A stretch of DNA of 64,000 bases from REEB481 sp964586595. Its GTDB lineage: Bacteria; Bacteroidota; Bacteroidia; NS11-12g; UBA955. The notes under the pieces were generated by a model. The model was not told where the DNA came from, did not search any database, and worked only from the letters and a program-made list of their open reading frames with translations. Shown here in pieces: positions 45,601 to 54,061 of the stretch. The position numbers and the translations under genes are program-made. How positions within the stretch are numbered: the first letter of the stretch is position 1; every line of letters begins with the position of its first letter. The stretch is taken from contig CAZPHB010000001.1 of NCBI GenBank assembly GCA_964586595.1, positions 277,315-341,314 on the forward strand. The letters run 5' to 3'.

Positions 45601-45775
45601 GCAATTGGTAAAAGACAAAATTGTTGAAACAGATGCAGCAATTCGTTCCTTTAAATTTGACACCGGTTGTGGTAAAAAAGATTGTGAATGGTGTCATTTC
45701 GCCACCTATTACCAAATAACACCACCTTCAGACCACAAACATCCCGCCGAAGAACTCAACGACCTGAACACTTGA
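42653..45775 (+). CDS. UvrD/REP-type DNA helicase fused to a PD-(D/E)XK nuclease with Cys cluster
   Basis: Helicase-nuclease of 1040 residues, predicted to unwind and trim DNA ends in recombination or repair, in the manner of AddA/AdnB proteins. The SF1 motifs are Walker A IAGPGTGKTQI (31-38), DILCLTYTDAGA, YVLVDEYQDTSG, VGDDDQSIYRFQGA, EENYRSS, STAHSSKGLEWEHVF and RRLFYVGITRAKKSL. The C-terminal nuclease domain (about 760-1040) has GSAVHDTL, GKIDKVE and AVLVDYKTGKVDN. Four Cys (YLDCPIRFYF, then CGKKDCEWC) are placed as in the Fe-S nucleases of AddB/Cas4. It is first in a three-gene coupled operon. Confidence 0.9.
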   Translation: MKEPLSFLSTLNQAQLQAVEAIEGPVMVIAGPGTGKTQILASRIANILTQTDARPQDILCLTYTDAGAVAMKRRLTEFMGQEAYRVNIHTFHAFCNRVIMENPEVFGRSALKVMDDLEREELIIEMLHGLPPEHVLKTYNEDAARTRQDLKSLFSVMQKEHLSSADIQIKAANYLQQLPYNKEYLYKKTGEINERLAAPLRKALAKLQAGAVLFDEYNRIKNERGLYEYEDMQRWVVQHFSTNESLLARYQEQFLYVLVDEYQDTSGIQNHVLHLLTGHWHSPNVFVVGDDDQSIYRFQGANVENVLDFAQRYQEHLKTVVLEENYRSSQALLNAAQALIGLNKLRLVNQVPGLSKNLIARGTHATLPKQPDLVQLPNEIHESIWVADQIEALIQKGVKPTEIAVLYRKHAQSESLLREFRIRKLPFNTRKPLNILEDPHIKQLLDFCAYLNAELEQAHSGQNSLYLLLHYGLYQIRPLNVALLAAHIYKMRKSWRLALGDICSGAARAEFLEAEELSELRRLHGDIEYWLGHASDWTVPVLLEKVIAKAGFLRKAMLSDDPAYQIEVLHSFHNLVKEENALFPNLTLGQLLDRISRRQTLGITVDVEQRAGTGDGVVFSTAHSSKGLEWEHVFIIGANYEDWEKSGPIKLPFRLGEILVDLENLSDSDEEEMRRLFYVGITRAKKSLHVSYRSQNLKGKALTPSSFIQVLADSKTATQQQLVMPQDRVVHSEAEALGLSAVTTIPMPPEAYLQGLVEKFELSPTALQSYLDCPIRFYFNNLIRIPQAKSEYASFGSAVHDTLTHAFRLRKENGTFPEEAQLLALFRKSMSKYRDGFTEAAFQRRLQQGIEILPNYYRQRLPHFNEHAEGVQEVTLNARINGVPIKGKIDKVELHGNDAVLVDYKTGKVDNGLKKLRELSVDEPTGAWEKWGDYWLQLAFYQILAEADPNCNWTVTGLAIDFVEQNDQGVSPIEYVVISPTDLQLVKDKIVETDAAIRSFKFDTGCGKKDCEWCHFATYYQITPPSDHKHPAEELNDLNT

Positions 45776-48198
45776 AAAAAATCCTCCTGTTTATTCCACT
45801 GCTTTTTGTGCTCGATGTGGCGACAGCCCAAAACGACAGAGCCTATACACCCGTGCAAAGGGCAATGCTTAATGGCGATGACCGCATCCTCCTGAAAAGT
45901 GAACAGGATGTGCAATTTTTACTACGCAATTACAGACGCCTCTACGGAACCATTGCCATCCGCGTGAATGGCCGACTTTCCCTGAACAGCCTGGCCAACG
46001 CGGTATCGCGGCTGGACGAATTGCTGGAACTGGATTTGCGCGATTGGGATGGCACCCTTAATGCCGAGCTTATAGAACAATTCAGCCAGGTGGAGGAACT
46101 GAGCCTGTACATTCCAGACAAAAAGAACAAACTCACCGAACAACTTCCTCCGCTGGGTAAATTTCGATCCGTGCGCCTGCAGTTTGAATCAGCGCCTGAC
46201 TCCCTGGGCTTCCTCAAGGCCCTTGAAGGCGTTTCTTCGGTGCAATTCATCGCGCCATTTTCGGCAAAAGAAGCCGGCACGCTCATCCGCAGCGCGTTGA
46301 CCCGCTTGGGCAGCCTGCGCAAGTTGGAGGTCAGCCTGAATCAAGTTGAAGATTTACCCGGACCGGCAAGTTTGTACAGCAACCTGGAAGCCCTGAGCAT
46401 CATCGACAACTTGTCGTGGATGTCCAATAATGGCTGGGAAGAATTGCGTACAGACCGATTCTCGCTCACATATCAACCAAAATCAGGCATGGTTCGTCGC
46501 CTGAACGTTAGTTATCTGAGTGACGACGTGGATTTATATCCCGAAGACTGGGCATATCTGAAAAAGCTGTTCCCGTCAATGACCCAGGGTGCATTTACAT
46601 ATCAGGCAGATACAGGGAAAAGTAAAGGTGTGCTGAGTCCTTTTTCCAATCGGCCAAAACCTGCGTTTCAGCATGCAAAATCCTATGAAGCACTGTTTCC
46701 CGAAATGGAACCACGTCGCAGCGTATTTGAACTGGATCCCGGAAAGAACTACATCCTCTATACCCGCCTCGGCAATGCCGTGATGGTACCTGCCAACAGT
46801 CTGGAATTGCCTAATGGCAGTGAAGCCCGCGGCAGCATTCAATTTTCCATCAGGGAATTTCTGCGTCCGGATGAACAAACCGCTCATGGTGCGCCAACCC
46901 ACTACGACAGCCTGAAGCAACGCCTATTCCTCAGGCAGCGTTACCTGGTTGAATTGGCCGCCAACACAGGCAATCAGCCATTGAGATTGAAGGAAGGAAA
47001 TTTCATCCGCATTTATGCCGGAATCAATACCGACAGCAGCGATCGTTTTTTTGCTTTTGACGACCAAAAGAACAAATGGGAACATTTCTACGATTACGAT
47101 TACCGCTTCGACGACAGTAAACTGCGCGCCATTGACTTCTATTCATGGTTTCGCGATTCTTCGGTAGCGCGGCGCTTTGCCATGGATAAAAGCAGCATGG
47201 AATCCCGTTTTATGAGCGGTGATTACTTCTATTCCCTGCCGCCGGAATACCATGAAGGGTGGCTTTTGGGAAACCAAGGCTATTACAATCGCTTCACCGA
47301 AACAAAGCCTGCCCCTGAAACTCCGTTTGTGTACCTCAAGCGCGGAAAATCATTGGTTTCTATTCAGAAAAGCTTTGTGGACCGCACCAAAGAGCAGGGC
47401 GTCATCAAGTTCATCATTGCCGATAAAACCGGAGGGATGCTTTTTCCGGAACTCAAAGCGTTTGGTTCGTACGTTTTTTGTTACACCGGCGCCCTCACTT
47501 CCAAAGAATTCAGCCAACAGTTCATCTTCAGAAGAAAATTCTGCGATGTGCGCGTGGAACTGGACAATGGCTTGCCGGTAGTTGTGATGAAAGGAGATGA
47601 AGGATATGTGCGCATCCCGGTGGACATGACCTACAGCGCAGCAGGCAACAGCCAGCGTGCACAGGCCGATTTCCAAAATGCCTACAGCCGATATCGCCGT
47701 TTGCTCACACTACGTCTGGCTGCCTTTGACCGCGCCCAGGCACTGGATTATGCAGCGCAAATAAAGAATCACGAAGCGAAACGGCTGGCCATAGGCGGAA
47801 AAACACGCGATACAGAGTTGCGTTTGCGCAGCCTCGGACTATTCTGCTGGGGTGCTCCGGAACTTCCACAGGACAGCCTGCACCTGCTGGTGAAATTCAC
47901 CGACGCAGGAGGATTGCCTGTAGATGCAAAGAATGCCTTTCTGTTGCTGAAAAATCCTTACGCCCGCTATACGTTTCGCGGCTTGGAAACCTTTGAATTG
48001 AACTACCGCCCCGACAGGTTTGTGATGATGGGCTGCCAGGATTTCAAAGGGAACGTATTCATCGTCAACAGTGAAAAAATTGGATTGCTGGAACTGAAAA
48101 GCAACAGCCTGGTTTATGTGCCTGCCACGGAAGTAGCCCGGCCGCTGCGCACCCGCAAGGAATACCTTCGCATCCTCGGCATCAACGAACGAAAATGA
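45772..48198 (+). CDS. Exported protein with LRR-like N-terminal region, function unknown
   Basis: Exported protein of 808 residues that I do not recognise. A signal peptide (KKILLFIPLLFVLDVATAQ) is followed by about 250 residues of leucine-rich-repeat-like periodicity: LDELLELDLRDWDG, FSQVEELSLYIPD, LGSLRKLEVSLNQVEDLPG, YSNLEALSIIDN. The middle part (LYTRLGNAVMVPANSLELPN and later YLVELAANTGNQPL) resembles ZU5/beta-sandwich surface-protein segments common in Bacteroidota. The start is a TTG at 45772, overlapping the helicase TGA stop as TTGA; the signal peptide begins exactly there. The stop overlaps the next gene by ATGA. The role in the operon is unclear. Confidence 0.65.
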   Translation: MKKILLFIPLLFVLDVATAQNDRAYTPVQRAMLNGDDRILLKSEQDVQFLLRNYRRLYGTIAIRVNGRLSLNSLANAVSRLDELLELDLRDWDGTLNAELIEQFSQVEELSLYIPDKKNKLTEQLPPLGKFRSVRLQFESAPDSLGFLKALEGVSSVQFIAPFSAKEAGTLIRSALTRLGSLRKLEVSLNQVEDLPGPASLYSNLEALSIIDNLSWMSNNGWEELRTDRFSLTYQPKSGMVRRLNVSYLSDDVDLYPEDWAYLKKLFPSMTQGAFTYQADTGKSKGVLSPFSNRPKPAFQHAKSYEALFPEMEPRRSVFELDPGKNYILYTRLGNAVMVPANSLELPNGSEARGSIQFSIREFLRPDEQTAHGAPTHYDSLKQRLFLRQRYLVELAANTGNQPLRLKEGNFIRIYAGINTDSSDRFFAFDDQKNKWEHFYDYDYRFDDSKLRAIDFYSWFRDSSVARRFAMDKSSMESRFMSGDYFYSLPPEYHEGWLLGNQGYYNRFTETKPAPETPFVYLKRGKSLVSIQKSFVDRTKEQGVIKFIIADKTGGMLFPELKAFGSYVFCYTGALTSKEFSQQFIFRRKFCDVRVELDNGLPVVVMKGDEGYVRIPVDMTYSAAGNSQRAQADFQNAYSRYRRLLTLRLAAFDRAQALDYAAQIKNHEAKRLAIGGKTRDTELRLRSLGLFCWGAPELPQDSLHLLVKFTDAGGLPVDAKNAFLLLKNPYARYTFRGLETFELNYRPDRFVMMGCQDFKGNVFIVNSEKIGLLELKSNSLVYVPATEVARPLRTRKEYLRILGINERK

Positions 48199-49688
48199 CC
48201 ATTACACCTGCACTGGTGCTCAGCGCCATTGGAATTTACTGCGGCATGCTGCTGCTTATCGCCTGGTTCACCGGACGAAAGGCGGATGCCGATGCCTACT
48301 TCATCGGAAACAGGCAAAGCGCCTGGTATCTGGTTGCTTTTGGCATGCTCAGCGACAGCATGAGCGGTGTTACCTTCATCTCCGTTCCGGGCAATGTGTG
48401 GAACCAGGGTTTCGGGTACCTGCAAACCGTTGCGGGATACTTCGTAGGTTACCTGGTCATTGCGTTCATCCTGCTGCCTCTTTATTACCGACTGAATCTA
48501 ACCAGTATTTACGGTTATTTGGAACAGCGCTTCCACCAAAGTGCCCAGCGTACCGGCGCCTTGTTCTTTCTGTTGTCGAGGCTCACCGGCAGCGCGGCCC
48601 GGCTGTTTGCCACGGCCATCGTGATTCAGTATTTCGTGTGCGACCCCTGGGGTTGGCCTTTCGGTGGAACGGTGATTGCCATCATCGCGCTGATGCTGGT
48701 TTACACCATTCGCGGCGGCATCAAAACGCTGGTGTTTACCGATGCATTCCAGTCGCTGTTCCTGTTGGGCGGACTCATTCTTGCCGTAGTGGCCATCCTG
48801 CGGGAAATGCCCGATCAAAGTATGTTCGACCTGCTCGCTTCGAGTCCGCATACCCGCTTCTTGAACGGAGATTACCTCAGCCAGGATTACTTCTGGAAAC
48901 AGTTCATCAGCGGGGCCTTTGTGTGCATTGCCATGACCGGCCTGGACCAGAACATGATGCAAAAGAATCTGAGCTGCCGCAGCCTGCGCGATGCACAAAA
49001 AAATATGCTGTGGTTCAGCGCCGTGCTCATTCTGGTAAATCTGCTTTTTGTTTCCCTCGGCGCGCTGCTTTATTCTTATGCAGGAAGCCACAACATCCAA
49101 CTGCCTACCGATGCGTTGGGGAATGTGATTACCGACAGGGTGTTCCCGGGCCTTGCCCTGAATAAACTGGGGATGATTGCCGGCATGGCCTTCATCATCG
49201 GACTGGCGGCTGCTACCTTTTCCAGCGCCGACTCCGTGCTCACCAGTCTTACCACTTCCTGCTACCTGGATTTGCTGCATCTGGATCGCCGCGACGGGCT
49301 TTCCGACCAAAGCAAACAGCGCATCCGCATGTTGATTCATTTGGGTTTTGCCTTCCTGCTGTTTTGTACCATCCTGATGTTCAAGGCCTTCAACAACCAG
49401 GCGCTCATCAAAACGGTGCTGAAACTGGCGGGTTATACGTATGGTCCGCTGTTGGCGCTGTTCATTGCCGGTAAATTCACCCGACTTCAGCCCCGGGCAG
49501 CGTGGTTGCCTGTGGTGTGCATCCTGAGTCCATTACTCACATGGATAATTGACAAAAATGCCGCCTCCATGCTCGGTGGATATCAGGTTGGAAATGAAGT
49601 ATTGCTGCTCAACGCATTGATCACGCTGGTCGGGCTTTGGATGATTTCAGGCCGAAAGGCAATGATTGCCGGCAGTTCAGGCTCCTGA
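48195..49688 (+). CDS. Sodium:solute symporter (SSS family)
   Basis: Inner-membrane Na+-coupled transporter of 497 residues with about 13 helices. Family signatures include YFIGNRQSAWYLVAFGMLSD in the first part, SMSGVTFISVPGNVW, YYRLNLTSIYGYLEQRF, VYTIRGGIKTLVFTDAFQS and AAATFSSADSVLTSLTTSCY, with the Na+-site Ser/Thr residues in the last. The substrate (sugar, amino acid, sialic acid or similar) cannot be told from sequence. It overlaps the preceding exported-protein gene by 4 nt, and its stop is 2 nt from that of the convergent gene. Confidence 0.92.
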   Translation: MTITPALVLSAIGIYCGMLLLIAWFTGRKADADAYFIGNRQSAWYLVAFGMLSDSMSGVTFISVPGNVWNQGFGYLQTVAGYFVGYLVIAFILLPLYYRLNLTSIYGYLEQRFHQSAQRTGALFFLLSRLTGSAARLFATAIVIQYFVCDPWGWPFGGTVIAIIALMLVYTIRGGIKTLVFTDAFQSLFLLGGLILAVVAILREMPDQSMFDLLASSPHTRFLNGDYLSQDYFWKQFISGAFVCIAMTGLDQNMMQKNLSCRSLRDAQKNMLWFSAVLILVNLLFVSLGALLYSYAGSHNIQLPTDALGNVITDRVFPGLALNKLGMIAGMAFIIGLAAATFSSADSVLTSLTTSCYLDLLHLDRRDGLSDQSKQRIRMLIHLGFAFLLFCTILMFKAFNNQALIKTVLKLAGYTYGPLLALFIAGKFTRLQPRAAWLPVVCILSPLLTWIIDKNAASMLGGYQVGNEVLLLNALITLVGLWMISGRKAMIAGSSGS

Positions 49689-49690
49689 AC

Positions 49691-51685
49691 TCATTCCTGT
49701 TCCGGCAGTTCCGTATCGTCTTCCTTTTTACCAAATTTCTCCCTGCGTTCAAACACACCTTCTTCATTAAAGAAGCGCCACTTCCCTACTTTCTCGCCAT
49801 CGCGGTATTTGCCCTTCACCTTCACCTGTCCGTTTTCCCAATATTCCAGGTAGCGGCCATGGAAGCGCTCATTCTTCATTTCGGCGATAAATTTCACGTT
49901 GCCATTGTCGTAGAATTCACGGTGTACATCGCCATTGATGTTTTCAATAAGGAACTGATCCACATCGCTCAGGCTGTCGCGTTCGGCCAGTGAATCGGCG
50001 CTGGCGGCCTGTAATTCAGGGATGATCAGATCAGCTTCTTCCGGTTTGTGGAACTCTGCCGAAAAGATGGTATTCAGGTTGCCATCTTCCGCAGTAAACT
50101 GAAAACCAATCTGCGGGAAGCACAACACGTAAGGTTTATTGGCATTAATACTTTGCCATTTAGATGGATGCAGTAAGCCTTTCATATCCACGAAATACCG
50201 GGGCATATTCACGTAAGCGAACACGGATGATTCCCCGCTGAAGTCGGACCGGAAGGTTTGATAGCTGTCGTTATTAGCCAGGGTATTTCCGGCCATGTGG
50301 TCTTCAATGGTTTGCAGCAGCATGCGCGGGTCATCGGAAAAAACCACATAGTCGCCCAGGAAGGTATAGAAAGGCTTCTCCATCTTTCCGAACAACTTTC
50401 CGAACAAGAGCTTAAACAGGCCTTTGATTTCCAGGTAGTGAATTTCGTGTTCCTTATAGGTATAACTCTTGAATTTCAGCGGCGTACGGCGCCGGATCAT
50501 CTTTTCAATATGCTCCAGGTTGCGCTTCGCCATATCCATACTTGCCGGCCTGATGGCAATGATGTTGTTGATTTTCCCGCCAATCACCCGATCCTGTCGG
50601 TACTGGGCAATGCTCACTTCATCGCCGATCCAGCTGAGCAAGTGATCTTGGATGCTGATGTTGAGGAGGCGTTCAAGCAATCTGCTGTTCTTATTGAAAT
50701 CGGCTTCTGCCTTGGGATCTTGATGCATCACCTGTTTCAGGTTGTCAAAGAAGCTGCGGAAATCCTTGAAGCCCATGTTGAGCATAAAGGCTGTTTGGTT
50801 AGAAAACACCGAAGCAGCGCCGGTTTTGGTGCTTCCTGACAGCGCCAGAGCGCGCAGATAACTGCTCATGCTGTCGTTCACCCCGGTCATGCCGTCGAGC
50901 ATCACGCGACGCTCATTCAGGTCGGCACTGGCGCCGGTGAAGGTAAGAGACTTGAGCAAGTCGGTGGGAACAGAACCCTGCTCCATGTACACGCCCAGGT
51001 AACCCGGCAGTGCTTCGTAGTTCATGAAGAAGCGGAACAAGCCACCGGAAGGACTGTTGTTCAGCACCTGACTAAAGCGCGCATCCTTGCTGAGTGTAGG
51101 ATTTTTGTATTCCCGGAGGCTTGCGGTGATGATGGATTCGGAAAAGCTCAGCACCACGCGGTTGGCCACAAAAGCCAGATTCAGGGTGCTTTTATCGGCA
51201 GCATTGGCAAAGCGATGCACCTTTTCTCCTTCCACATCAAGGCTGGAATAATCGAAACCTGCCTGTTTCAGCAGGGTGATGATGCCGTCTTTTACGGGGC
51301 CGAGTTTGGCACCGTCTTTCATATCGGCTACATACAGAAAGTCGTAGGTTTTGGGAGAAGTAAGATGGGCAGAGATGAGGATGTTGCGCTGTCCAAAGGC
51401 GCCGAACAGCGTGGCATTTTGGGTAATGATTTCATCGAGGCCATCGGCCATTTTTCCTATATCACCCAAAGGACCGAAGCCTTTTAGGTGCTTCCAAAGC
51501 TCGCTGGAGCTGAAACTGCGCCAGGACTCAATGGGTTCATCTGTTTCTACAATGAAGATGGCATCGGCGGGCACCATGGCAAATGCATCGGCCTGAATGC
51601 CTTTGGTGAAATACACCTTCCAGATCAGATAACCGCCGCCTGAAAACAGGAGCAATAAGAACAGGATGAGGATTTTTTTGCGCAT
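49691..51685 (-). CDS. Membrane-anchored protein with C-terminal MORN repeats, function unknown
   Basis: Protein of 664 residues anchored by an N-terminal helix (ILILFLLLLFSGGGYLIWKV), with the bulk predicted in the periplasm. The main part (residues 30-560) resembles DUF3352-type proteins of Bacteroidota: MVPADAIFIVETDEPIESW, then ILISAHLTSPKTYDFLYVAD and YVVFSDDPRMLLQTIEDH. I only suggest that family. The last 75 residues are MORN-variant repeats, VHREFYDNGNVKFIAEM and FHGRYLEYWENGQVKVKG, then KVGKWRFFNEEG. The ATG at 51685 starts the anchor helix; the frame to 51721 adds a Cys-rich lead of no family character. It is a single gene, divergent from exbB. Confidence 0.65.
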   Translation of the reverse strand: MRKKILILFLLLLFSGGGYLIWKVYFTKGIQADAFAMVPADAIFIVETDEPIESWRSFSSSELWKHLKGFGPLGDIGKMADGLDEIITQNATLFGAFGQRNILISAHLTSPKTYDFLYVADMKDGAKLGPVKDGIITLLKQAGFDYSSLDVEGEKVHRFANAADKSTLNLAFVANRVVLSFSESIITASLREYKNPTLSKDARFSQVLNNSPSGGLFRFFMNYEALPGYLGVYMEQGSVPTDLLKSLTFTGASADLNERRVMLDGMTGVNDSMSSYLRALALSGSTKTGAASVFSNQTAFMLNMGFKDFRSFFDNLKQVMHQDPKAEADFNKNSRLLERLLNISIQDHLLSWIGDEVSIAQYRQDRVIGGKINNIIAIRPASMDMAKRNLEHIEKMIRRRTPLKFKSYTYKEHEIHYLEIKGLFKLLFGKLFGKMEKPFYTFLGDYVVFSDDPRMLLQTIEDHMAGNTLANNDSYQTFRSDFSGESSVFAYVNMPRYFVDMKGLLHPSKWQSINANKPYVLCFPQIGFQFTAEDGNLNTIFSAEFHKPEEADLIIPELQAASADSLAERDSLSDVDQFLIENINGDVHREFYDNGNVKFIAEMKNERFHGRYLEYWENGQVKVKGKYRDGEKVGKWRFFNEEGVFERREKFGKKEDDTELPEQE

Positions 51686-51773
51686 AAAGTTGCAATTTAT
51701 GCAAGGCATTGAATAAGCCATAACGACCCTTGCCCAAGTAAAGACGTCCTTTCATCAATCCGCAAGACCTTTT

Positions 51774-51856
51774 GGAGCGTAAACAGGCTTACTTTACAAT
51801 TGTTTAACCAGAAAACTTATACCATTTAAGGGCAGTTTATGTTATGTTTGCGCTCC
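51774..51856. repeat. Inverted repeat spanning the exbB promoter
   Basis: GGAGCGTAAACA (51774-51785) and TGTTTGCGCTCC (51845-51856) are inverted 12-mers with one mismatch, 59 nt apart. The right arm overlaps the exbB -7 box. It could be paired binding sites for one regulator or a chance match. Confidence 0.35.
51843..51850 (+). promoter_or_regulatory. Bacteroidota -7 box of the exbB-tonB cluster
   Basis: TATGTTTG matches TANNTTTG, 37 nt upstream of the exbB ATG. The -33 element is weak. Confidence 0.5.
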
Positions 51857-51887
51857 TTCAAAAAAAACAGAACAAACTAGTTGCACC

Positions 51888-52703
51888 ATGAGCAATAACA
51901 AACCAAAACAAACGAATACCGGAGGCGGATTAAAGAACCTGTTTGCCGGTGGAGCCATCCTGTTTGCCCTGGCTTTGGGCATTTTGATTTACGTGTTCCT
52001 TCTTGGAGACAAATCCAACTTTGAAGGCGGAGATCCTGTAAAAGGTCACCCGCTGAACCTGTTGGGAACCGTCCACAAGGGAGGGTTCATTGTACCTATG
52101 TTGATTTGCGTGAACATTGTGGTGCTCATCTTCGCTATTGAGCGTATGATTACCATCGCCAAAGCAAACGGCAAAGGCAATCTGTCTGTATTCGTGCGCA
52201 AGGTGCAGAGCCTGCTGAGTGCCAATCAGGTGGACGAAGCCATCAAGGCCTGCAATACACAGCAAGGTTCTTTGGCCAACGTAGTGCGTTCAGGATTGGA
52301 GCGTTACAAGCTGGTAGCCAAAGATGCTTCTTTGGACAATGATGCGAAGGCTGCAGCCATCCAAAAAGAACTGGAAGAAGCCACCACGCTGGAACTGCCC
52401 ATGCTGAGCAAAAACCTGGTAATCATTTCCACCTGTGCATCGATTGGTACCCTGGTAGGTCTGATTGGAACGGTAGTGGGTATGATTCGTGCGTTCTCTG
52501 CACTTTCAGCGCAGGGAGCTCCCGATACGGCAGCGTTGGCAACCGGTATCTCTGAAGCCTTGATCAATACTGCACTGGGCATCATTGCATCTACCATTGC
52601 CATCATCATGTACAACTACTTCAGCAGCAAAATTGACTCCATGACTTACAGCATGGACGAGGCCAGCTACAGCATTGTACAAAATTTCCACGCCAATCAT
52701 TAA
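51888..52703 (+). CDS. exbB: ExbB/TolQ/MotA-type proton channel protein
   Basis: Proton-channel subunit of 271 residues in the inner membrane that powers TonB. Four hydrophobic segments are visible (AGGAILFALALGILIYVFLL, MLICVNIVVLIFAIERMI, VGLIGTVVGMIRAFSAL, TALGIIASTIAIIMYNYF). The family motif LVIISTCASIGTLVGLIGTVVG includes the pore Thr. A cytoplasmic stretch of about 90 residues separates helices 2 and 3. The N-terminal extra helix is usual for Bacteroidota. It opens the cluster with two exbD genes, tonB, a second TonB-like gene, a pstS-like gene and a TPR gene, all on the plus strand. Confidence 0.93.
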   Translation: MSNNKPKQTNTGGGLKNLFAGGAILFALALGILIYVFLLGDKSNFEGGDPVKGHPLNLLGTVHKGGFIVPMLICVNIVVLIFAIERMITIAKANGKGNLSVFVRKVQSLLSANQVDEAIKACNTQQGSLANVVRSGLERYKLVAKDASLDNDAKAAAIQKELEEATTLELPMLSKNLVIISTCASIGTLVGLIGTVVGMIRAFSALSAQGAPDTAALATGISEALINTALGIIASTIAIIMYNYFSSKIDSMTYSMDEASYSIVQNFHANH

Positions 52704-52754
52704 TTGGCCGTTTACCTTTATTTCCATTCGAGTATTAACCAATAGAAAAAGGAG

Positions 52755-53414
52755 ATGCCGAAGATAAAAATGCCAAGGTCTAGTCCTTCGTTGGACATGA
52801 CCCCAATGGTGGACCTGGCGTTCCTGTTGGTTACCTTTTTCATGCTGACGGCCTCATTCCGCGAGGCAGAACCGGTGGTGGTTGACACCCCTACTTCCAT
52901 CGCGGAGGATATGCTACCTGACAACGTCTTGCAGGTAACCATAGACAACAACGGCCGGGTGTTCTTTGGAATGGCAGGCTTTGAAGTAAGAAGAAGCACG
53001 CTGAAGGCGATGGCGGACCAGTACAATGTGAAATTCACTCCGGAAGAGTATCAGAAATTCGGAGGGCTTTCATTGTTTGGACTGGATGTACGCCAAATGT
53101 CGCAATACCTGGAATTAACTTCCGGGGAACGCGAAAAAGCCCAATCAGCAGGCATCCCTTACGACAGTACCAACAACCAGTTGAAGGATTGGGTTGACTT
53201 CGGCCGCAGAGCGGCAGCCGTTGACCTGCAGCGCCGGAAACAGGAAGCCAAAGAACGGAATCAGCCCTTTAAGGATGAAGCCCTGCGTTATGCCATTAAA
53301 GCAGACGGCAAGGCTCCATACGACAAGGTGAAAAAGGTGATCCAAATTTTTAAGGATCTGAACATCTACAGGTTCAATATGATTACCAATATTGAGGATG
53401 AACCTAAAATCTGA
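52755..53414 (+). CDS. exbD: ExbD/TolR biopolymer transport protein, first copy
   Basis: Partner of ExbB, 219 residues, one N-terminal helix and a periplasmic domain. The membrane motif PSLDMTPMVDLAFLLVTFFM carries the protonatable Asp (VDLAF). The periplasmic part has an extended insertion (EEYQKFGGLSLFGLDVRQM, RRKQEAKERNQPFKDEALRY) compared with E. coli ExbD (141 residues), as is common in Bacteroidota. The end KVIQIFKDLNIYRFNMIT is typical. It lies 51 nt after exbB and 9 nt before the second exbD. Confidence 0.93.
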   Translation: MPKIKMPRSSPSLDMTPMVDLAFLLVTFFMLTASFREAEPVVVDTPTSIAEDMLPDNVLQVTIDNNGRVFFGMAGFEVRRSTLKAMADQYNVKFTPEEYQKFGGLSLFGLDVRQMSQYLELTSGEREKAQSAGIPYDSTNNQLKDWVDFGRRAAAVDLQRRKQEAKERNQPFKDEALRYAIKADGKAPYDKVKKVIQIFKDLNIYRFNMITNIEDEPKI

Positions 53415-53423
53415 AACTGAACC

Positions 53424-54050
53424 ATGGCTGAAATAAATACCGGCGGCGGCGGAGGTGGTGGTAAACACGGCAAGAAACGCGCGAAGAAACTAAGCACCAG
53501 GGTCGATATGACCCCCATGGTGGATCTCGCCTTTCTGCTGCTTACCTTCTTCGTACTGACCGCAACATTCAATAAACCCAAGGTGATGGAATTGAACTTC
53601 CCGTTCGATAAAGAACCTCCTGATGAAAAACCTTCAGAGGTGCGGAACGGACTCACCATCATCGCAACCGGAAACAATAAAATCTATTATTACTCCGGTT
53701 CACTGGGCAAGGTAGAAAAGTTGGAAAGCACCGATTACACGACCAATGGACTCCGCAAGTTGCTGATTGAACGCAACCGCGATGTGGTAGAACAAATCCG
53801 TGAACTCGGGCTGAAGGCTCAAAAAACCAATATGGCTGACAGCACCTTTAAAAGGGAAGTGGTTAAAATCCAGAGCATCCCCGATGCACTGGTGGTACTG
53901 ATCAAAAATGATGACAAAGCCACCTACAAGAACATCATTGACATTGTGGACGAATTGAACATCACCAAAGTAGGACGCTTTGTGGTGGTGGACGACCTCG
54001 ACCCAAAAGAAAAGACGATGTTGGCGGATTTAACTAAAACGAACCCTTAA
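53424..54050 (+). CDS. exbD: ExbD/TolR biopolymer transport protein, second copy
   Basis: Second ExbD-like protein, 208 residues. The N-terminus has a Gly run (GGGGGGGKHGKKRAKKLS) before the membrane motif TRVDMTPMVDLAFLLLTFFV with the conserved Asp. The periplasmic domain shows KVMELNFPFDKEPPDEKP and, at the end, NIIDIVDELNITKVGRFVV. Two ExbD paralogues in tandem are normal for this cluster in Bacteroidota, and they may form a hetero-complex with ExbB. It is distinct from the first copy outside the membrane motif. tonB follows after 11 nt. Confidence 0.93.
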   Translation: MAEINTGGGGGGGKHGKKRAKKLSTRVDMTPMVDLAFLLLTFFVLTATFNKPKVMELNFPFDKEPPDEKPSEVRNGLTIIATGNNKIYYYSGSLGKVEKLESTDYTTNGLRKLLIERNRDVVEQIRELGLKAQKTNMADSTFKREVVKIQSIPDALVVLIKNDDKATYKNIIDIVDELNITKVGRFVVVDDLDPKEKTMLADLTKTNP

Positions 54051-54061
54051 AGGATACAACT

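Noticed and set aside
48498..49340. Antisense frame of 280 codons inside the sodium:solute symporter gene
   Set aside because: The symporter frame is unambiguous, and the antisense product is a Gln/His-rich composition artefact.
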